The notes beneath the pieces were generated by a model. The model worked only from the letters and a program-made list of their open reading frames with translations. It did no database searches and was not told the DNA's origin. DNA of 64,000 nt from an uncultured Paracoccaceae bacterium. GTDB taxonomy: Bacteria; Pseudomonadota; Alphaproteobacteria; Rhodobacterales; Rhodobacteraceae. Positions 9,318 to 19,454 of this stretch are shown here, one piece after another. Positions within the stretch are counted from its first letter, which is position 1, and each line of letters opens with the position of its first letter. The position numbers and the translations under genes were made by a program. The stretch is taken from positions 1-64,000 of the forward strand of contig CAKSTR010000013.1 in the NCBI GenBank assembly GCA_934500835.1. Direction: 5' to 3'.

Positions 9318-10451
9318 CTAACTGCCCAGCCGGCAGTCCTTGTCCCTGGCGTCAAGGCAGCGCCGCAGCGCCTGGGTCACATCGTGGCGCGAGGCCGTCA
9401 GCGGCAGGAAACCAAGCTCCGACAACGTGCGGGCATAAAGGCGGGTCAAGGCGGGGTCCAGCGCCATGGCCATGGCGAAGTGGCGCGCGGCGGCCCCGGT
9501 TTCTGCCCGGGCCAGATCCAGCTGGCCAAGCGCATCATGGAACGCGCCCCGCATCGATGTGCCGGCGGCTTCCGCCTCGCGCAGCGGGGCAGAAGCGGTC
9601 TGCGCCTCGTCAAGGCGGCCGGCGCGGGTCAGGACGCGGGTTTTCACGGCCGGAATGGTCAGGTTGTCGGGGTAGTCGGCGGCCAGCGAGTCCGCCCTTG
9701 CCAGAGTGTCCTCAAGGCTCTGGCTGCGCGACACCGCGTCAAGCGCCAGCATCTGCAGCTCTTCCCTGACCCAGGCGTCATCCTCGGCAGCGTCTGTCAG
9801 CGCCTCCTCGGCCGCGGTCAGCGCCTCCTCGGCACGGCCAAGCGCCAGAAGGGCCGAAATCCGGCCCAGCCGCGCCGGGACCGAGGCCGCATCGTCCGCA
9901 AGCGCACGGTCCAGATGGGCCAGCCCCTCTTCGGCGCGGCCAAGGGCGGTCAGGCAGCGGCCCTGCACCAGATTGGCCCAAGGATCTTCCGGCTTGTCCT
10001 CCAGCACAGGACTGCTGTCGGCGATGCAGCGGTCGGGGGCATTCAGCTTCCACCATGCTTCGGCCCGGTTCAGCAGGGCATATTCGTTGCGCGGATCAAG
10101 GTTGATCGCGGTGGAGTAATGCGCCACCGCCCCTGCCGGGTCCTCGGCGTCCGAGCGGACATTGCCAAGCTCCACCCAATACCATGCGTTCAGCGGCGCA
10201 AGGCGCAAAGCCTCATGCAGGGCGTCGGTTGCCTCGTCCAGCCGGTCCAGAAGCCGCAGCGCCTCGGCCTTGTAGCCAAGCGCGACGGCGGCATCGTCGG
10301 GGGTGGTGGCTGCGGCGAAGGCCTGTTCGCACAGGGCCACCTGGGCCTGAAGTTCGGCGCTGCGATCCTCGCACAAGGGGGCGGCAAGCGCCGCGGACGG
10401 CGCAAGCAGGGCGATGCAAAGGGCAAGGGGGCGGAGAAGCGCGTCGGCCAT
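9318..10451 (-). CDS. Exported tetratricopeptide-repeat protein
   Basis: Role unknown. 377 residues: a signal peptide (ALCIALLAPSAALAAP), then successive TPR helices from about residue 55 to 350, for example ALGYKAEALRLLDRLDEATD, WYWVELGNVRSDAEDPAGAV and YALLNRAEAWWKLNAPDRCI. TPR solenoids are protein-protein scaffolds, so a periplasmic partner is expected. A cysteine pair near the C-terminus (RRCLDARDKDCRLG) may form a disulfide. It is convergent with the membrane-protein gene ending at 9310. Confidence 0.82.
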   Translation of the reverse strand: MADALLRPLALCIALLAPSAALAAPLCEDRSAELQAQVALCEQAFAAATTPDDAAVALGYKAEALRLLDRLDEATDALHEALRLAPLNAWYWVELGNVRSDAEDPAGAVAHYSTAINLDPRNEYALLNRAEAWWKLNAPDRCIADSSPVLEDKPEDPWANLVQGRCLTALGRAEEGLAHLDRALADDAASVPARLGRISALLALGRAEEALTAAEEALTDAAEDDAWVREELQMLALDAVSRSQSLEDTLARADSLAADYPDNLTIPAVKTRVLTRAGRLDEAQTASAPLREAEAAGTSMRGAFHDALGQLDLARAETGAAARHFAMAMALDPALTRLYARTLSELGFLPLTASRHDVTQALRRCLDARDKDCRLGS

Positions 10452-10500
10452 GGCAGTCCCTGAAAAGCTGGCGGCAGCCTCGGTCAGGGCCGGCGGAAAA

Positions 10501-11418
10501 TCAAGTGTGGCCGGCCAGTCCCGGCAGTTCGGCGATCGGCCGGGGCAGCGGCATCAGCAGGCGCGACCAGCGCCGCGACGGGCGAAGCGCGGGCAGGGCG
10601 CCGGGGGGCAGGCTGCCATCGATCAGCGCGCGATACAGGCCGAAGACGCCGGGGCGCAGATAGGGCGACCAGTGGCAGATCCGTTGCGGCGGAGGAGGCA
10701 ATCGGTGGCCCAGCCGCTCCAGCGCGATCAGGCTCTCGGCATGGTCGATCCAGAGGTCATGCCAGTTCGGGGCCCGCCGACCCAGCCCCTGCCCGACAGA
10801 GGTGTGCCGCCCCAGATGCACCCCCCATTCGTAAAGCGCATCGTAAAGGTCGTTCTCGCGCGTCATCACATTGACCACGGTCGCCGCGCGCCCGGCCGGA
10901 GTGTCCAGTGCCCGCGCGGAGTCGGCCCGTGATTCGGCGGGGGTCAGCAGCACCATGCGGCCAAGGTCGCCGGGCCGGGCGTGGTGCAGGGCGGCAAGGG
11001 CGACCCGCGCGCCCATCGAATGGCCGATGACATGCAACTGGCGTCCGGGCGACAGTTCGGCCACGGCGCGGGCGATGGCGGCCAGCGCCAGCCCGGCGGT
11101 GCGGGCGCGCGCATGTGCGGGCCAAAGCCCGCAGCGGCCTTGCCAGCCAAGGGCTATGCCAAGGCCAAGCCTGCCATCCAGCTGCAGATGGCGGGGCCAG
11201 CTGATCGCGCGGCGGTCGTTGGGATCGGGGTCCAGCGACAGGATCGACCGGTGCGGGCAGTCGTTGCCGAAAGCAGGCGCATAGCGCCAGCCGTGGATCA
11301 TCGCCACCACCGGCGCCTGATCGGGCAGGGCGGACAGGGCCGCAGCAAGGGCGGGCTGGTCCAGCGTCAGCCGGCCATTCACGACATCGGCGCGGATCGG
11401 GCGAAGGGGCTGTTGCAT
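10501..11418 (-). CDS. Alpha/beta-hydrolase fold protein
   Basis: Predicted serine hydrolase, substrate unknown. 305 residues. MIHGWRYAP near residue 42 corresponds to the oxyanion strand, and GHSMGARVALAALHHARP (about 134) is the nucleophile elbow with Ser in GxSxG form. VNVMTRENDLYD (about 182) may supply the acid and WHDLWIDHAES the histidine region. No signal peptide is evident, so it is probably cytoplasmic. The ATG at 11418 begins the recognisable domain; the frame is open to 11472. It is divergent from the metZ riboswitch region. Confidence 0.78.
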   Translation of the reverse strand: MQQPLRPIRADVVNGRLTLDQPALAAALSALPDQAPVVAMIHGWRYAPAFGNDCPHRSILSLDPDPNDRRAISWPRHLQLDGRLGLGIALGWQGRCGLWPAHARARTAGLALAAIARAVAELSPGRQLHVIGHSMGARVALAALHHARPGDLGRMVLLTPAESRADSARALDTPAGRAATVVNVMTRENDLYDALYEWGVHLGRHTSVGQGLGRRAPNWHDLWIDHAESLIALERLGHRLPPPPQRICHWSPYLRPGVFGLYRALIDGSLPPGALPALRPSRRWSRLLMPLPRPIAELPGLAGHT

Positions 11419-11512
11419 CGCGGCATTCTCGGCGGGGGGAACCGATGCCGGCAGACTGCACCTCTGCCGCAACGCAGCAATGACGTCGGCGTGACGATCC
11501 GGTGAAGGCGCG

Positions 11513-11541
11513 TTGACCTCTGGCCCGAATGGGCGTAAGCC
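11513..11541 (+). promoter_or_regulatory. Candidate sigma-70-type promoter for metZ
   Basis: TTGACC at 11513-11518 and TAAGCC at 11536-11541 are separated by exactly 17 nt. Transcription would begin near 11548, at the first base pair of the riboswitch below, which supports the assignment. The -10 box is poor, as is common in this family. Confidence 0.5.
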
Positions 11542-11545
11542 GCCC

Positions 11546-11601
11546 CTCGTGGCGCTTTGTTACCGGATTGCGGGCCACGTTAAACAAGCCGCTAAAGAGG
11601 T
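11546..11601 (+). ncRNA. SAM-II riboswitch upstream of metZ
   Basis: S-adenosylmethionine-sensing pseudoknot RNA of the alphaproteobacterial SAM-II (metA motif) class. Helix P1 is CGTGGC (11548-11553) with GCCACG (11574-11579). The loop contains GCTTTGTTACCGG. The 3' side has the conserved TTAAACA (11580-11586) and GCTAAAGAGG (11591-11600) that form the pseudoknot. SAM-II elements typically precede metA, metX, metZ or metC; here the next gene is metZ. A terminator hairpin follows at 11612, so control may be at termination. High SAM should lower metZ expression. Confidence 0.9.
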
Positions 11602-11611
11602 TCGGGCATCG

Positions 11612-11644
11612 GCCCCGGCACCTCTGGTTTGCCGGGGCTTTTTT
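11612..11644 (+). terminator. Rho-independent terminator in the metZ leader
   Basis: Nine-base-pair stem GCCCCGGCA (11612-11620) with TGCCGGGGC (11630-11638), loop of 9 nt, then six T residues (11639-11644). It lies between the SAM-II pseudoknot and metZ. AGAGG at 11596-11600, inside the pseudoknot, is complementary to CCTCT at 11621-11625 in the terminator loop, suggesting a possible switching contact. Confidence 0.85.
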
Positions 11645-11665
11645 CATTGGCCGGAGGGCCGCGCG

Positions 11666-12847
11666 ATGACCAGGGACTGGAAAACCCGCACGAAACTTGT
11701 CCATCAGGGCATCCGGCGCAGCCAGTATGGCGAGATGGCCGAGGCAATCTTCCTGACGCAAGGGTTTGCCTATCCCGATGCGGAATCCGCCGAGGCGCGC
11801 TTCGTCAAGGCGGGCGAGGACGAGTTCATCTATGCCCGCTACGGCAACCCCACCACGCGGATGTTCGAGGAGCGCATCGCGGCCCTCGAGGGGACCGAGG
11901 ACGCCTTTGCCACCGCCTCCGGCATGGCGGCCGTCAACGGGGCGCTGGTCTCGGGGCTGAAGGCGGGCGATCATGTCGTCTCGGCCCGGGCGCTGTTCGG
12001 GTCCTGCCTTTACATCCTTGAAGACCTGCTCCGGCGCTTCGGCGTGAATGTCACCTTCGTCGATGGTGCCGATCTGGAGCAATGGAGGCAGGCGGTCACT
12101 CCGGGCACCAAGCTGGTGTTCTTCGAGTCGATGTCGAACCCCACGCTGGAACTGGTGGATATCGAAGGCGTTGCGAAGATCGCGCATTCCGTCGGGGCGC
12201 TGGTGGTCGTGGACAACGTCTTCGCCACGCCGATCTTCTCGCGCGCGGTCGAACAGGGCGCGGATGTCGTGGTCTATTCGACCACCAAGCATATCGACGG
12301 TCACGGCCGCGCCCTGGGCGGGGTGATCTGCGGCACGAAGGAATTCATCCGCAAGGTGGCCGAGCCCTACATGAAACACACCGGCGCCGCGATGAGCCCG
12401 TTGACCGCCTGGATGCATCTGCACGGCCTTGCAACGCTGGACCTGCGCTGCCGGTCGATGGCGGACGGGGCGCTGAAGATCGCCGGGGCGCTGGAATCGC
12501 ACAAGAAGATCAGCAAGGTGATCTACCCCGGTCTGGCCAGCCACCCCCAGCATGGGCTGGCGATGGCGCAGATGGGGTGCGGCGGCACGCTGATCGCCTT
12601 CGAGGTGAAAGGCGGCAAGGAAGCCGCGTTCCGCTTCCTGAACGGGCTGGAAGTCGCCTGCATTTCCAACAACCTTGGCGATGCGAAGTCGATCGCCACC
12701 CATCCTGCCACGACGACGCACCAACGCCTGCCGCAAGAGCAGAAGGATGCGCTTGGCATCACGCCCGGACTGATCCGCTTCTCGGTCGGCCTTGAGGATA
12801 CGGACGACCTGATCGCCGATCTGACCCGGGCGCTGGAGCAGGCCTGA
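11666..12847 (+). CDS. metZ: O-succinylhomoserine sulfhydrylase
   Basis: PLP enzyme of the Cys/Met-metabolism family that makes homocysteine by direct sulfhydrylation. 393 residues. Markers: RYGNPTTRMFEERIAALEG near residue 57, ATASGMAAV near residue 83, VVDNVFATPIFSRA near residue 182 and the PLP lysine K208 in STTKHIDGHGR. The C-terminal SNNLGDAKSIATHPATTTH and LIRFSVGLEDTDDL are standard. The open frame reaches back to 11513 through the riboswitch, but GGAGG lies 8 nt before the ATG at 11666. Whether the acyl donor is succinyl- or acetylhomoserine cannot be read from sequence alone. Regulated by the upstream SAM-II element. Confidence 0.94.
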   Translation: MTRDWKTRTKLVHQGIRRSQYGEMAEAIFLTQGFAYPDAESAEARFVKAGEDEFIYARYGNPTTRMFEERIAALEGTEDAFATASGMAAVNGALVSGLKAGDHVVSARALFGSCLYILEDLLRRFGVNVTFVDGADLEQWRQAVTPGTKLVFFESMSNPTLELVDIEGVAKIAHSVGALVVVDNVFATPIFSRAVEQGADVVVYSTTKHIDGHGRALGGVICGTKEFIRKVAEPYMKHTGAAMSPLTAWMHLHGLATLDLRCRSMADGALKIAGALESHKKISKVIYPGLASHPQHGLAMAQMGCGGTLIAFEVKGGKEAAFRFLNGLEVACISNNLGDAKSIATHPATTTHQRLPQEQKDALGITPGLIRFSVGLEDTDDLIADLTRALEQA

Positions 12848-13039
12848 GCGGAACCTTTCCGCCTGCGCGGCGTAATCCGGGACCGGGACGTCGGGAACGG
12901 CGCTTGATTTGCGGGTGGGAAGCTCTATTTTTAAGGTTCGCGGTCGGACCAGGGTGATCCGGGCGCGGGCTGCCGCCTTCAACATCAATCCGGAAATTGA
13001 CGGCTGGCCGATGCCCGCCCGAACCGAAAGGATCCGCCC

Positions 13040-14131
<1,092 letters not shown>

Positions 14132-14223
14132 GGCGCGGGCAGGATAACGCCAAGGTGAAGCGCGCCCTTTTGCTCCGGCGCTGAATTCCGTCCAGACTGC
14201 CGCCAAAGCCTGGAGGGTCTGTG

Positions 14224-14916
14224 ATGGTGCGTGGTGCTCTTGTGGCCGGGGTGGTGATCGGGGCCGCGGCATTTCTTTTCCCGCATCAGGCGCGTCTGGG
14301 CTGGCAGATCCTGTCGGCCGCCATCGTCACGCCCTCGGCCGCCGATACGCCGCAGGTCGCGGCGGCACCCGAGGCCGGGCGGCTGATCCGCGCGGCCGAA
14401 GGGCAGGTCGGCGTGACCACCGTCTATGACCCGGCCTATGTGACGCTGGACTTTCCCGGCGGCGACGTGCCGCAGGGGCGCGGGGTCTGCACCGATGTGG
14501 TGATCCGCGCCCTGCGCGAGGCGCATGGCATCGACTTGCAGCTGGCGGTCAATGCCGACATGAAGGCGAATTTCTCGAAATACCCGGCGAACTGGGGGCT
14601 GACGCGGACCGATCGCAACATCGATCACCGCCGGGTGCCGAACATGGCAAAGCTCTTGCAGCGGATGGGCGCCGAACTGCCGCTGACCTCGGAGCCCGCA
14701 GATTTCCAGCCCGGCGATATCGTCACCTCGATGCTGCCGGGGAATCTGCCGCATGTGATGATCGTGACCGACAGGCCGGGGGCCGGGGCGCTGATGGTCG
14801 TGCACAACATCGGGGCGGGAACGCGGATCGAGGACCGGCTGTTCGAATACCCTCTGACGGGACACTACCGGCTGACGCCCGAAGTACTGGCACGGATGCG
14901 GGCGCTTGGCGGCTGA
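14224..14916 (+). CDS. DUF1287 exported protein
   Basis: DUF1287 family (YijF-like); biochemical role unknown. The fold suggests an NlpC/P60-like papain-fold hydrolase. 230 residues. The N-terminal hydrophobic segment (GALVAGVVIGAAAFLF) is a signal or anchor. DPAYVTLDFPGGDVPQGRGV is followed by CTDVVIRALR near residue 96, with the cysteine in the position of a papain-like nucleophile. PHVMIVTDR near residue 177 supplies a candidate histidine. GGAGGG ends 5 nt before the ATG at 14224; GTG at 14221 is too close. Confidence 0.8.
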   Translation: MVRGALVAGVVIGAAAFLFPHQARLGWQILSAAIVTPSAADTPQVAAAPEAGRLIRAAEGQVGVTTVYDPAYVTLDFPGGDVPQGRGVCTDVVIRALREAHGIDLQLAVNADMKANFSKYPANWGLTRTDRNIDHRRVPNMAKLLQRMGAELPLTSEPADFQPGDIVTSMLPGNLPHVMIVTDRPGAGALMVVHNIGAGTRIEDRLFEYPLTGHYRLTPEVLARMRALGG

Positions 14917-15018
14917 CGCCCGTCGCAGGCTTCGCCGCCCCGACGAAAAGCCATCGGGCGGCTGAGCGGCCCTTGCCGCGTTTGACGGAAGGACCGCAAG
15001 CGCCTAAGCCTTGCGGCC

Positions 15019-16467
15019 ATGATCGACCTGCGCCCTGTCGCCTATGTGATCGGACGAATCCTTGTCGTCCTGGCCATCCTTATGGTGGCGCCCGCGATCA
15101 TCGACTGGCGCGCGGGCGATGCCAATGCCGCGGCCTTCGCGCAGTCGGCGATTCTGACCGGGGTCGTCGGCATGGCGCTGACGCTGGCCACGGCGAACGG
15201 GCTTTCGGCCGCGCTGGATGTGCGGCAGGCCTATCTTCTGACCGTGGGGATCTGGACGCTGGTGCCGGTCTTCGGGGCGCTGCCGATGTGGCTGGGCGCG
15301 CCGGGCCTGCCGCCGATCTACGCCTATTTCGAGGCCACCTCCGGCATCACCACCACCGGCTCCAGCGTCATCATCGGGCTTGAAGGGCTGCCCGAGGGGC
15401 TGAATCTGTGGCGGGGAATGATGCATTGGCTGGGCGGCCTTGGCATCGCCTTCATCGCGATGATCTTCCTGCCGATCATGCGGGTCGGCGGCATGCAGTT
15501 CTTCCGCACCGAAGGTTTCGACACCTTCGGCAAGGCGCTGCCGCGGGCAACCGACATCGCGCGCCAGCTTCTGGTTCTTTATTTCAGTCTGACGGTGATC
15601 TTCGTGCTGGTCTATTCCGCGCTGGGGATGGAAGTGCTGGATGCGGTGGTGCACGGCATGTCCACCGTCTCTACCGGCGGGTTCGGCACGCGCGACGACA
15701 GTTTCAGCGACTATTCCCCGGCGGTGCATTATGCGGCTTCGGTCTTCATGATCATGTCGTCGCTGCCCTATATCCGCTATGTCCAGCTGATGAACGGGCA
15801 GGCGGGACCGCTGTGGCGTGACAGCCAGGCACGGGCCTATCTGCGCTGGCTGATGACCGCGGTGATCTTCGTGGCCGGCTGGCAGGTGTGGTCGACCGGC
15901 ATGGCGGTGGAGACCGCCTTCCGCGAGAGCCTGTTCAACTTCAGCTCGATCATGTCCTCGACCGGGTTCTACGCCGGCAGCTTCCCGCAATGGGGCGGCG
16001 TGATGCTGGTGGTGGCGCTGACCCTTGGGGTGGTCGGGGCCTGTTCGGGGTCATCCGCGTCGGGGCTGTCGGTGTTCCGGGTGCAGATCGCCATGGCGGT
16101 GCTGCGCCGGCAGATCCGGCAGATCACCACGCCATCGGCCATCGACCCGGTGAAATATGACGGGCGAACAGTCAGCGAGGACGTGATCTCGGCCCTGATC
16201 ATGTTCATCTCGGGCTTCATCGTCATTCTGGGCGTGCTGACGGTGGCGATGACGCTGACCGGGGTGGATATCGAAAGCGCGCTGTTCGGGGTGTGGCAGG
16301 CCCTGGGCAATGCCGGCTACGGCTTCGGCCCCCTCGTGGCGCGGACGGGGTCCTTCATCGATTACCCCGAGCCTGCGATCCTGATCATGACGCTGGCGAT
16401 GATCATGGGCCGGCTGGGGCTGATGGCGGTGCTGGTGCTGCTGTTGCCGAGCTTCTGGCGGCGGTAG
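15019..16467 (+). CDS. trkH: TrkH family potassium uptake protein
   Basis: Membrane subunit of the Trk/Ktr potassium importer, working with cytoplasmic TrkA (not in the window). 482 residues with about ten membrane segments. Pore-loop motifs are recognisable: FEATSGITTTGSSV near residue 108, STVSTGGFGTRDDS near residue 215, SSTGFYAGSFP near residue 315 and ALGNAGYGFGP near residue 430, matching the four P-loops. GACSGSSASGLSVFRVQIAM near 337 is another family signature. ATG at 15019. Confidence 0.95.
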   Translation: MIDLRPVAYVIGRILVVLAILMVAPAIIDWRAGDANAAAFAQSAILTGVVGMALTLATANGLSAALDVRQAYLLTVGIWTLVPVFGALPMWLGAPGLPPIYAYFEATSGITTTGSSVIIGLEGLPEGLNLWRGMMHWLGGLGIAFIAMIFLPIMRVGGMQFFRTEGFDTFGKALPRATDIARQLLVLYFSLTVIFVLVYSALGMEVLDAVVHGMSTVSTGGFGTRDDSFSDYSPAVHYAASVFMIMSSLPYIRYVQLMNGQAGPLWRDSQARAYLRWLMTAVIFVAGWQVWSTGMAVETAFRESLFNFSSIMSSTGFYAGSFPQWGGVMLVVALTLGVVGACSGSSASGLSVFRVQIAMAVLRRQIRQITTPSAIDPVKYDGRTVSEDVISALIMFISGFIVILGVLTVAMTLTGVDIESALFGVWQALGNAGYGFGPLVARTGSFIDYPEPAILIMTLAMIMGRLGLMAVLVLLLPSFWRR

Positions 16468-16495
16468 GGCTGTCGCCGGGCTTTCTTGCCGGCGG

Positions 16496-16518
16496 CCGGG
16501 GGGCTTTGCGCCCCCCGG
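16496..16518. terminator. Strong GC hairpin after trkH
   Basis: CCGGGGGGC (16496-16504) pairs with GCCCCCCGG (16510-16518) around a TTTGC loop. No T-run follows on either strand, so termination is plausible but unproved. It lies between convergent trkH and the protease-like gene. Confidence 0.5.
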
Positions 16519-16528
16519 ACCCCCCGCA

Positions 16529-16551
16529 GGATATTTGAGCCAAAGTGAAGG
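16529..16551. repeat. Dispersed intergenic repeat, copy C
   Basis: GGATATTTGAGCC followed by AAAGTGAAGG. It matches 57869-57891 at 20 of 23 positions. Both copies lie directly after a strong hairpin and beside the 3' end of a minus-strand gene. Confidence 0.65.
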
Positions 16552-16588
16552 TGGCAGGGGCAAGAGGATCTGCTGCCGGCGCCGGGGG

Positions 16589-18334
16589 CTATTCCCAGCA
16601 GGAGACCAGAACGGTCATGCCGGTGGCTTTGGCCGTCAGTTTCACCGGTGGCAGGCGGTCGGTCAGCGTCGCTTCGGTTACCGTGATGCCCGCGCCTTTC
16701 AGGAAGCTGGCGACCGAGGAGGCGGAGGCCGCGAAGGACACGCCTGCCGGCAGTTGCTGGCTGCCGCCCGTTGCGGCGGGCAACAGAAGGCCGGTCACGC
16801 CGCCTGCGGCGTCGACCACCGGGCCGCCCGCATCGCCGGGCAGCGCGGTGAGGGCCAGCCGTTTCACCCCCTCTTCGCCGTTCAGGCCCTTGCTGTCCTC
16901 GAGCGTGCCGAAGGTCAGGGCGGGGGCGGGCAGGCGGTCTTCGTAGGAGTAGCCGGCAACCGAAACCTCGGCGCCGATGCGGTCGGCGCCCAGCTGGAAC
17001 TCGGCCACCACCGGGGGGGCGAGGCGCGCGCCGGGGGTCAGGAGGGCAAGGCCGCCGGCCGAGGCCTTCACCACCGCCTCGGTGTCATGGTCAAGGGTGA
17101 TGCGGCTGCATTGGGCCACCGCCTCGGCAGTGGTCACCACGGCGCCCGAGGCATCGACATAGAAACCCGAGCGGCTGAACTTCGGTCGCCGCACTTCAAG
17201 CCCGGCCAGAAGGCCGCGGCGGGCGCTTTCCTCCATCGGCACCATGCCCGGATCAAGCGCGGTGGCGCCGGTGGAGCGGAAGCTTGCCTCCATCACCTGC
17301 AGGATGCGGGCGTCGCGCTCCTCATGGCCGGGGGTGGAGACCAGCATGAAACCCTTGACGGTGCTGTTGCCCTGCTGCGCCCAGGCGTGGCTGTCGCGGG
17401 TGGCCGAGGTGCCGTGGATGCGGAACTCTTTCTCGGTCTTGCTGCGATCCCCGACGGTCGGCATGGCGTCCAGCGTCTGCAGCACGTCATAGAGACCCGA
17501 GAGGGCCGCCGCATCGCCGGGCTGCGAGATCAGCACCAGCGTCATGCCAGAGCCGTTCTTTTCGCGGTAATGCACGAAGGGCGGTTCGTAATGGTCGAAT
17601 TCGACCAGCGAGAGCGGCAGGGTGACCTGAATGCCGGCCTCGTTCTCATCGACGGTGGCAAAGCCGAATTCGGCGACTTCGGCCTGATAGTTGGCGACAA
17701 GGGTGGCGCGCTGGCGGCTGGTCAGGATGCCGGTCGGCTCCAGCGCCATCGCCTCTTGCCAGGCCGCCATCGACGCCCGGGTGCCGCGGCCGAAAGCGCC
17801 GTCGATCCCGCCGTCGTAGAAGCCGAACCATTGCAGCGCGACCTGCAAGAGCTTGCGCTCCTCTGCCGTCAGGGCCGCCTCCGAGGCGCGGGCCTCGCCC
17901 TGGGTTTCCTCAAGCTCGGCCACCGGCTCTGCTTCGGCGGCCGGCTCGGCGGCAGCTTCGGGTTCCGGGGGGGAGACCAGCTCTGGCTCGGCGGCAGGCA
18001 CTGCGCCGGGGGCGGGCCAGAACTGTTCCGAGAAGCTGCCGGCCTCGGCGATGAAACTGTCGCGGGGGATCAGGTTTTCCGATTTCAGCGCATTCAGCCG
18101 GGCCGCCCCTTCGGCCACGCCATAGGGGCCAAGCGCGATGGCATACCAGCCTGACCGCAGGCGGAAGCCGTTGGTGTCGGGGAAGACCCCGGAATAGGCC
18201 TCGGCCCGTTCCTGGGCTTCTGCCAGCGTGGGCTGGGCTTCGATCTGCAACCAGATCTGCTCTTGCGCATGGACCGGGGAAAACTGGAGGAGAAGGGCGG
18301 CAACGAACAGGAAAGCGCGCAAGGCAGCTGGCAT
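16589..18334 (-). CDS. Exported SPOR / peptidoglycan-binding protein with a trypsin-like domain lacking its triad
   Basis: 581 residues. A signal peptide ends near VHAQ. A SPOR-like region (about 27-90), an acidic Ala/Pro/Glu linker (about 110-150) and a PG_binding_1 domain (about 155-215, WFGFYDGGIDGAFGRGTRASM) follow. The C-terminal half has a trypsin/HtrA-like fold. Where active enzymes have TNAHVV, this has TTAEAV near residue 398. Where DLALL is usual, it has GLALL near 426. GDSGGP is GDAGGP near 499. So His, Asp and Ser are all replaced. The fold remains recognisable (FYVDASGAVVT, GGVTGLLLPA). A periplasmic binding or scaffold role at the cell wall is more likely than proteolysis. Confidence 0.82.
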   Translation of the reverse strand: MPAALRAFLFVAALLLQFSPVHAQEQIWLQIEAQPTLAEAQERAEAYSGVFPDTNGFRLRSGWYAIALGPYGVAEGAARLNALKSENLIPRDSFIAEAGSFSEQFWPAPGAVPAAEPELVSPPEPEAAAEPAAEAEPVAELEETQGEARASEAALTAEERKLLQVALQWFGFYDGGIDGAFGRGTRASMAAWQEAMALEPTGILTSRQRATLVANYQAEVAEFGFATVDENEAGIQVTLPLSLVEFDHYEPPFVHYREKNGSGMTLVLISQPGDAAALSGLYDVLQTLDAMPTVGDRSKTEKEFRIHGTSATRDSHAWAQQGNSTVKGFMLVSTPGHEERDARILQVMEASFRSTGATALDPGMVPMEESARRGLLAGLEVRRPKFSRSGFYVDASGAVVTTAEAVAQCSRITLDHDTEAVVKASAGGLALLTPGARLAPPVVAEFQLGADRIGAEVSVAGYSYEDRLPAPALTFGTLEDSKGLNGEEGVKRLALTALPGDAGGPVVDAAGGVTGLLLPAATGGSQQLPAGVSFAASASSVASFLKGAGITVTEATLTDRLPPVKLTAKATGMTVLVSCWE

Positions 18335-18515
18335 CGTGACAGAAGTTCCATCGGGAGGGGGCCTTGAGCCGCAGGGCTGGCCCGGTTTGCGTGTTGACAG
18401 GGCACCTTAACCACCGCCCCCGCGAGGGCAAGGCCAAAGGGGCGGCGATTTCGGGGAATTGACCACCCCGGGGCCAATGGGTAGGGAGAGCGCGCATCAG
18501 ATAGGGGCAGGACCG

Positions 18516-19454
18516 ATGGCCGAGACGACCGCCACGCCGCGCAGCTTTCAGGAGATCATCCTGCGACTGCAGACCTATTGGGCGCGCCATGGCTGCGCAG
18601 TGCTGCAGCCCTATGACATGGAGGTTGGCGCCGGCACCTTCCACCCGGCGACCACGCTGCGGTCGCTGGGAACGAAGCCCTGGGCGGCGGCCTATGTCCA
18701 GCCCTCGCGCCGCCCGACCGACGGGCGCTATGGCGAGAACCCCAACCGGCTGCAGCATTACTACCAGTATCAGGTGATCATCAAACCCTCGCCCCCCGAC
18801 CTGCAGGCGCTGTATCTCGGCTCTCTGGCGGCGATCGGCATCGACCTTGCGCTGCATGACATCCGCTTTGTCGAGGATGACTGGGAAAGCCCCACGCTGG
18901 GTGCCTGGGGTCTGGGCTGGGAGGTCTGGTGCGACGGGATGGAGGTCAGCCAGTTCACCTATTTCCAGCAGGTCGGCGGTCATGACTGCCGCCCGGTCAG
19001 CGGAGAGCTGACCTATGGTCTGGAACGGCTGGCGATGTATGTGATGAACGTGGCCCATGTCATGGACATGCCCTTCAACGATCCGCAATCGCCGATCCCG
19101 CTGACCTATGGCGACATCTTCCGCCAGACCGAAGAGGAATACTCGCGCCACAACTTCGACGGGGCCACCACCGAGATGCTGTTCCGGCATTTCGAGGACG
19201 CGGAAGCCGAATGCCAGCGCCTGCTGGACTTCCCGCCCGAAGACCCCAAGACCGGCAAGCGCATCATCATGGCGCATCCGGCCTATGACCAGACCATCAA
19301 GGCCAGCCACCTGTTCAACCTTCTCGACGCCCGCGGCGTGATTTCGGTCACTGAACGGCAGGCCTATATCGGCCGGGTCCGCGCGCTGGCGAAGAAATGC
19401 GCCGATGCCTTCCGTCTGACCGAGGCGGGCAAGGATGCCGAGGTGGCGGCGTGA
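18516..19454 (+). CDS. glyQ: Glycyl-tRNA synthetase alpha subunit
   Basis: Alpha subunit of the bacterial alpha2-beta2 glycyl-tRNA synthetase, a class II enzyme. 312 residues. Markers: [17 protein letters not shown] near residue 11, [20 protein letters not shown] near residue 60, [26 protein letters not shown] near residue 137 and [12 protein letters not shown] near residue 165. ATG at 18516 is preferred over the open frame at 18459 because GGGGCAGG precedes it and the domain begins there. Its stop overlaps the next gene by 4 nt. Confidence 0.97.
   Translation: MAETTATPRSFQEIILRLQTYWARHGCAVLQPYDMEVGAGTFHPATTLRSLGTKPWAAAYVQPSRRPTDGRYGENPNRLQHYYQYQVIIKPSPPDLQALYLGSLAAIGIDLALHDIRFVEDDWESPTLGAWGLGWEVWCDGMEVSQFTYFQQVGGHDCRPVSGELTYGLERLAMYVMNVAHVMDMPFNDPQSPIPLTYGDIFRQTEEEYSRHNFDGATTEMLFRHFEDAEAECQRLLDFPPEDPKTGKRIIMAHPAYDQTIKASHLFNLLDARGVISVTERQAYIGRVRALAKKCADAFRLTEAGKDAEVAA

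Noticed and set aside
11513..11665. N-terminal extension of metZ
   Set aside because: It would translate through the SAM-II riboswitch and terminator; the start at 11666 has GGAGG and matches the family.
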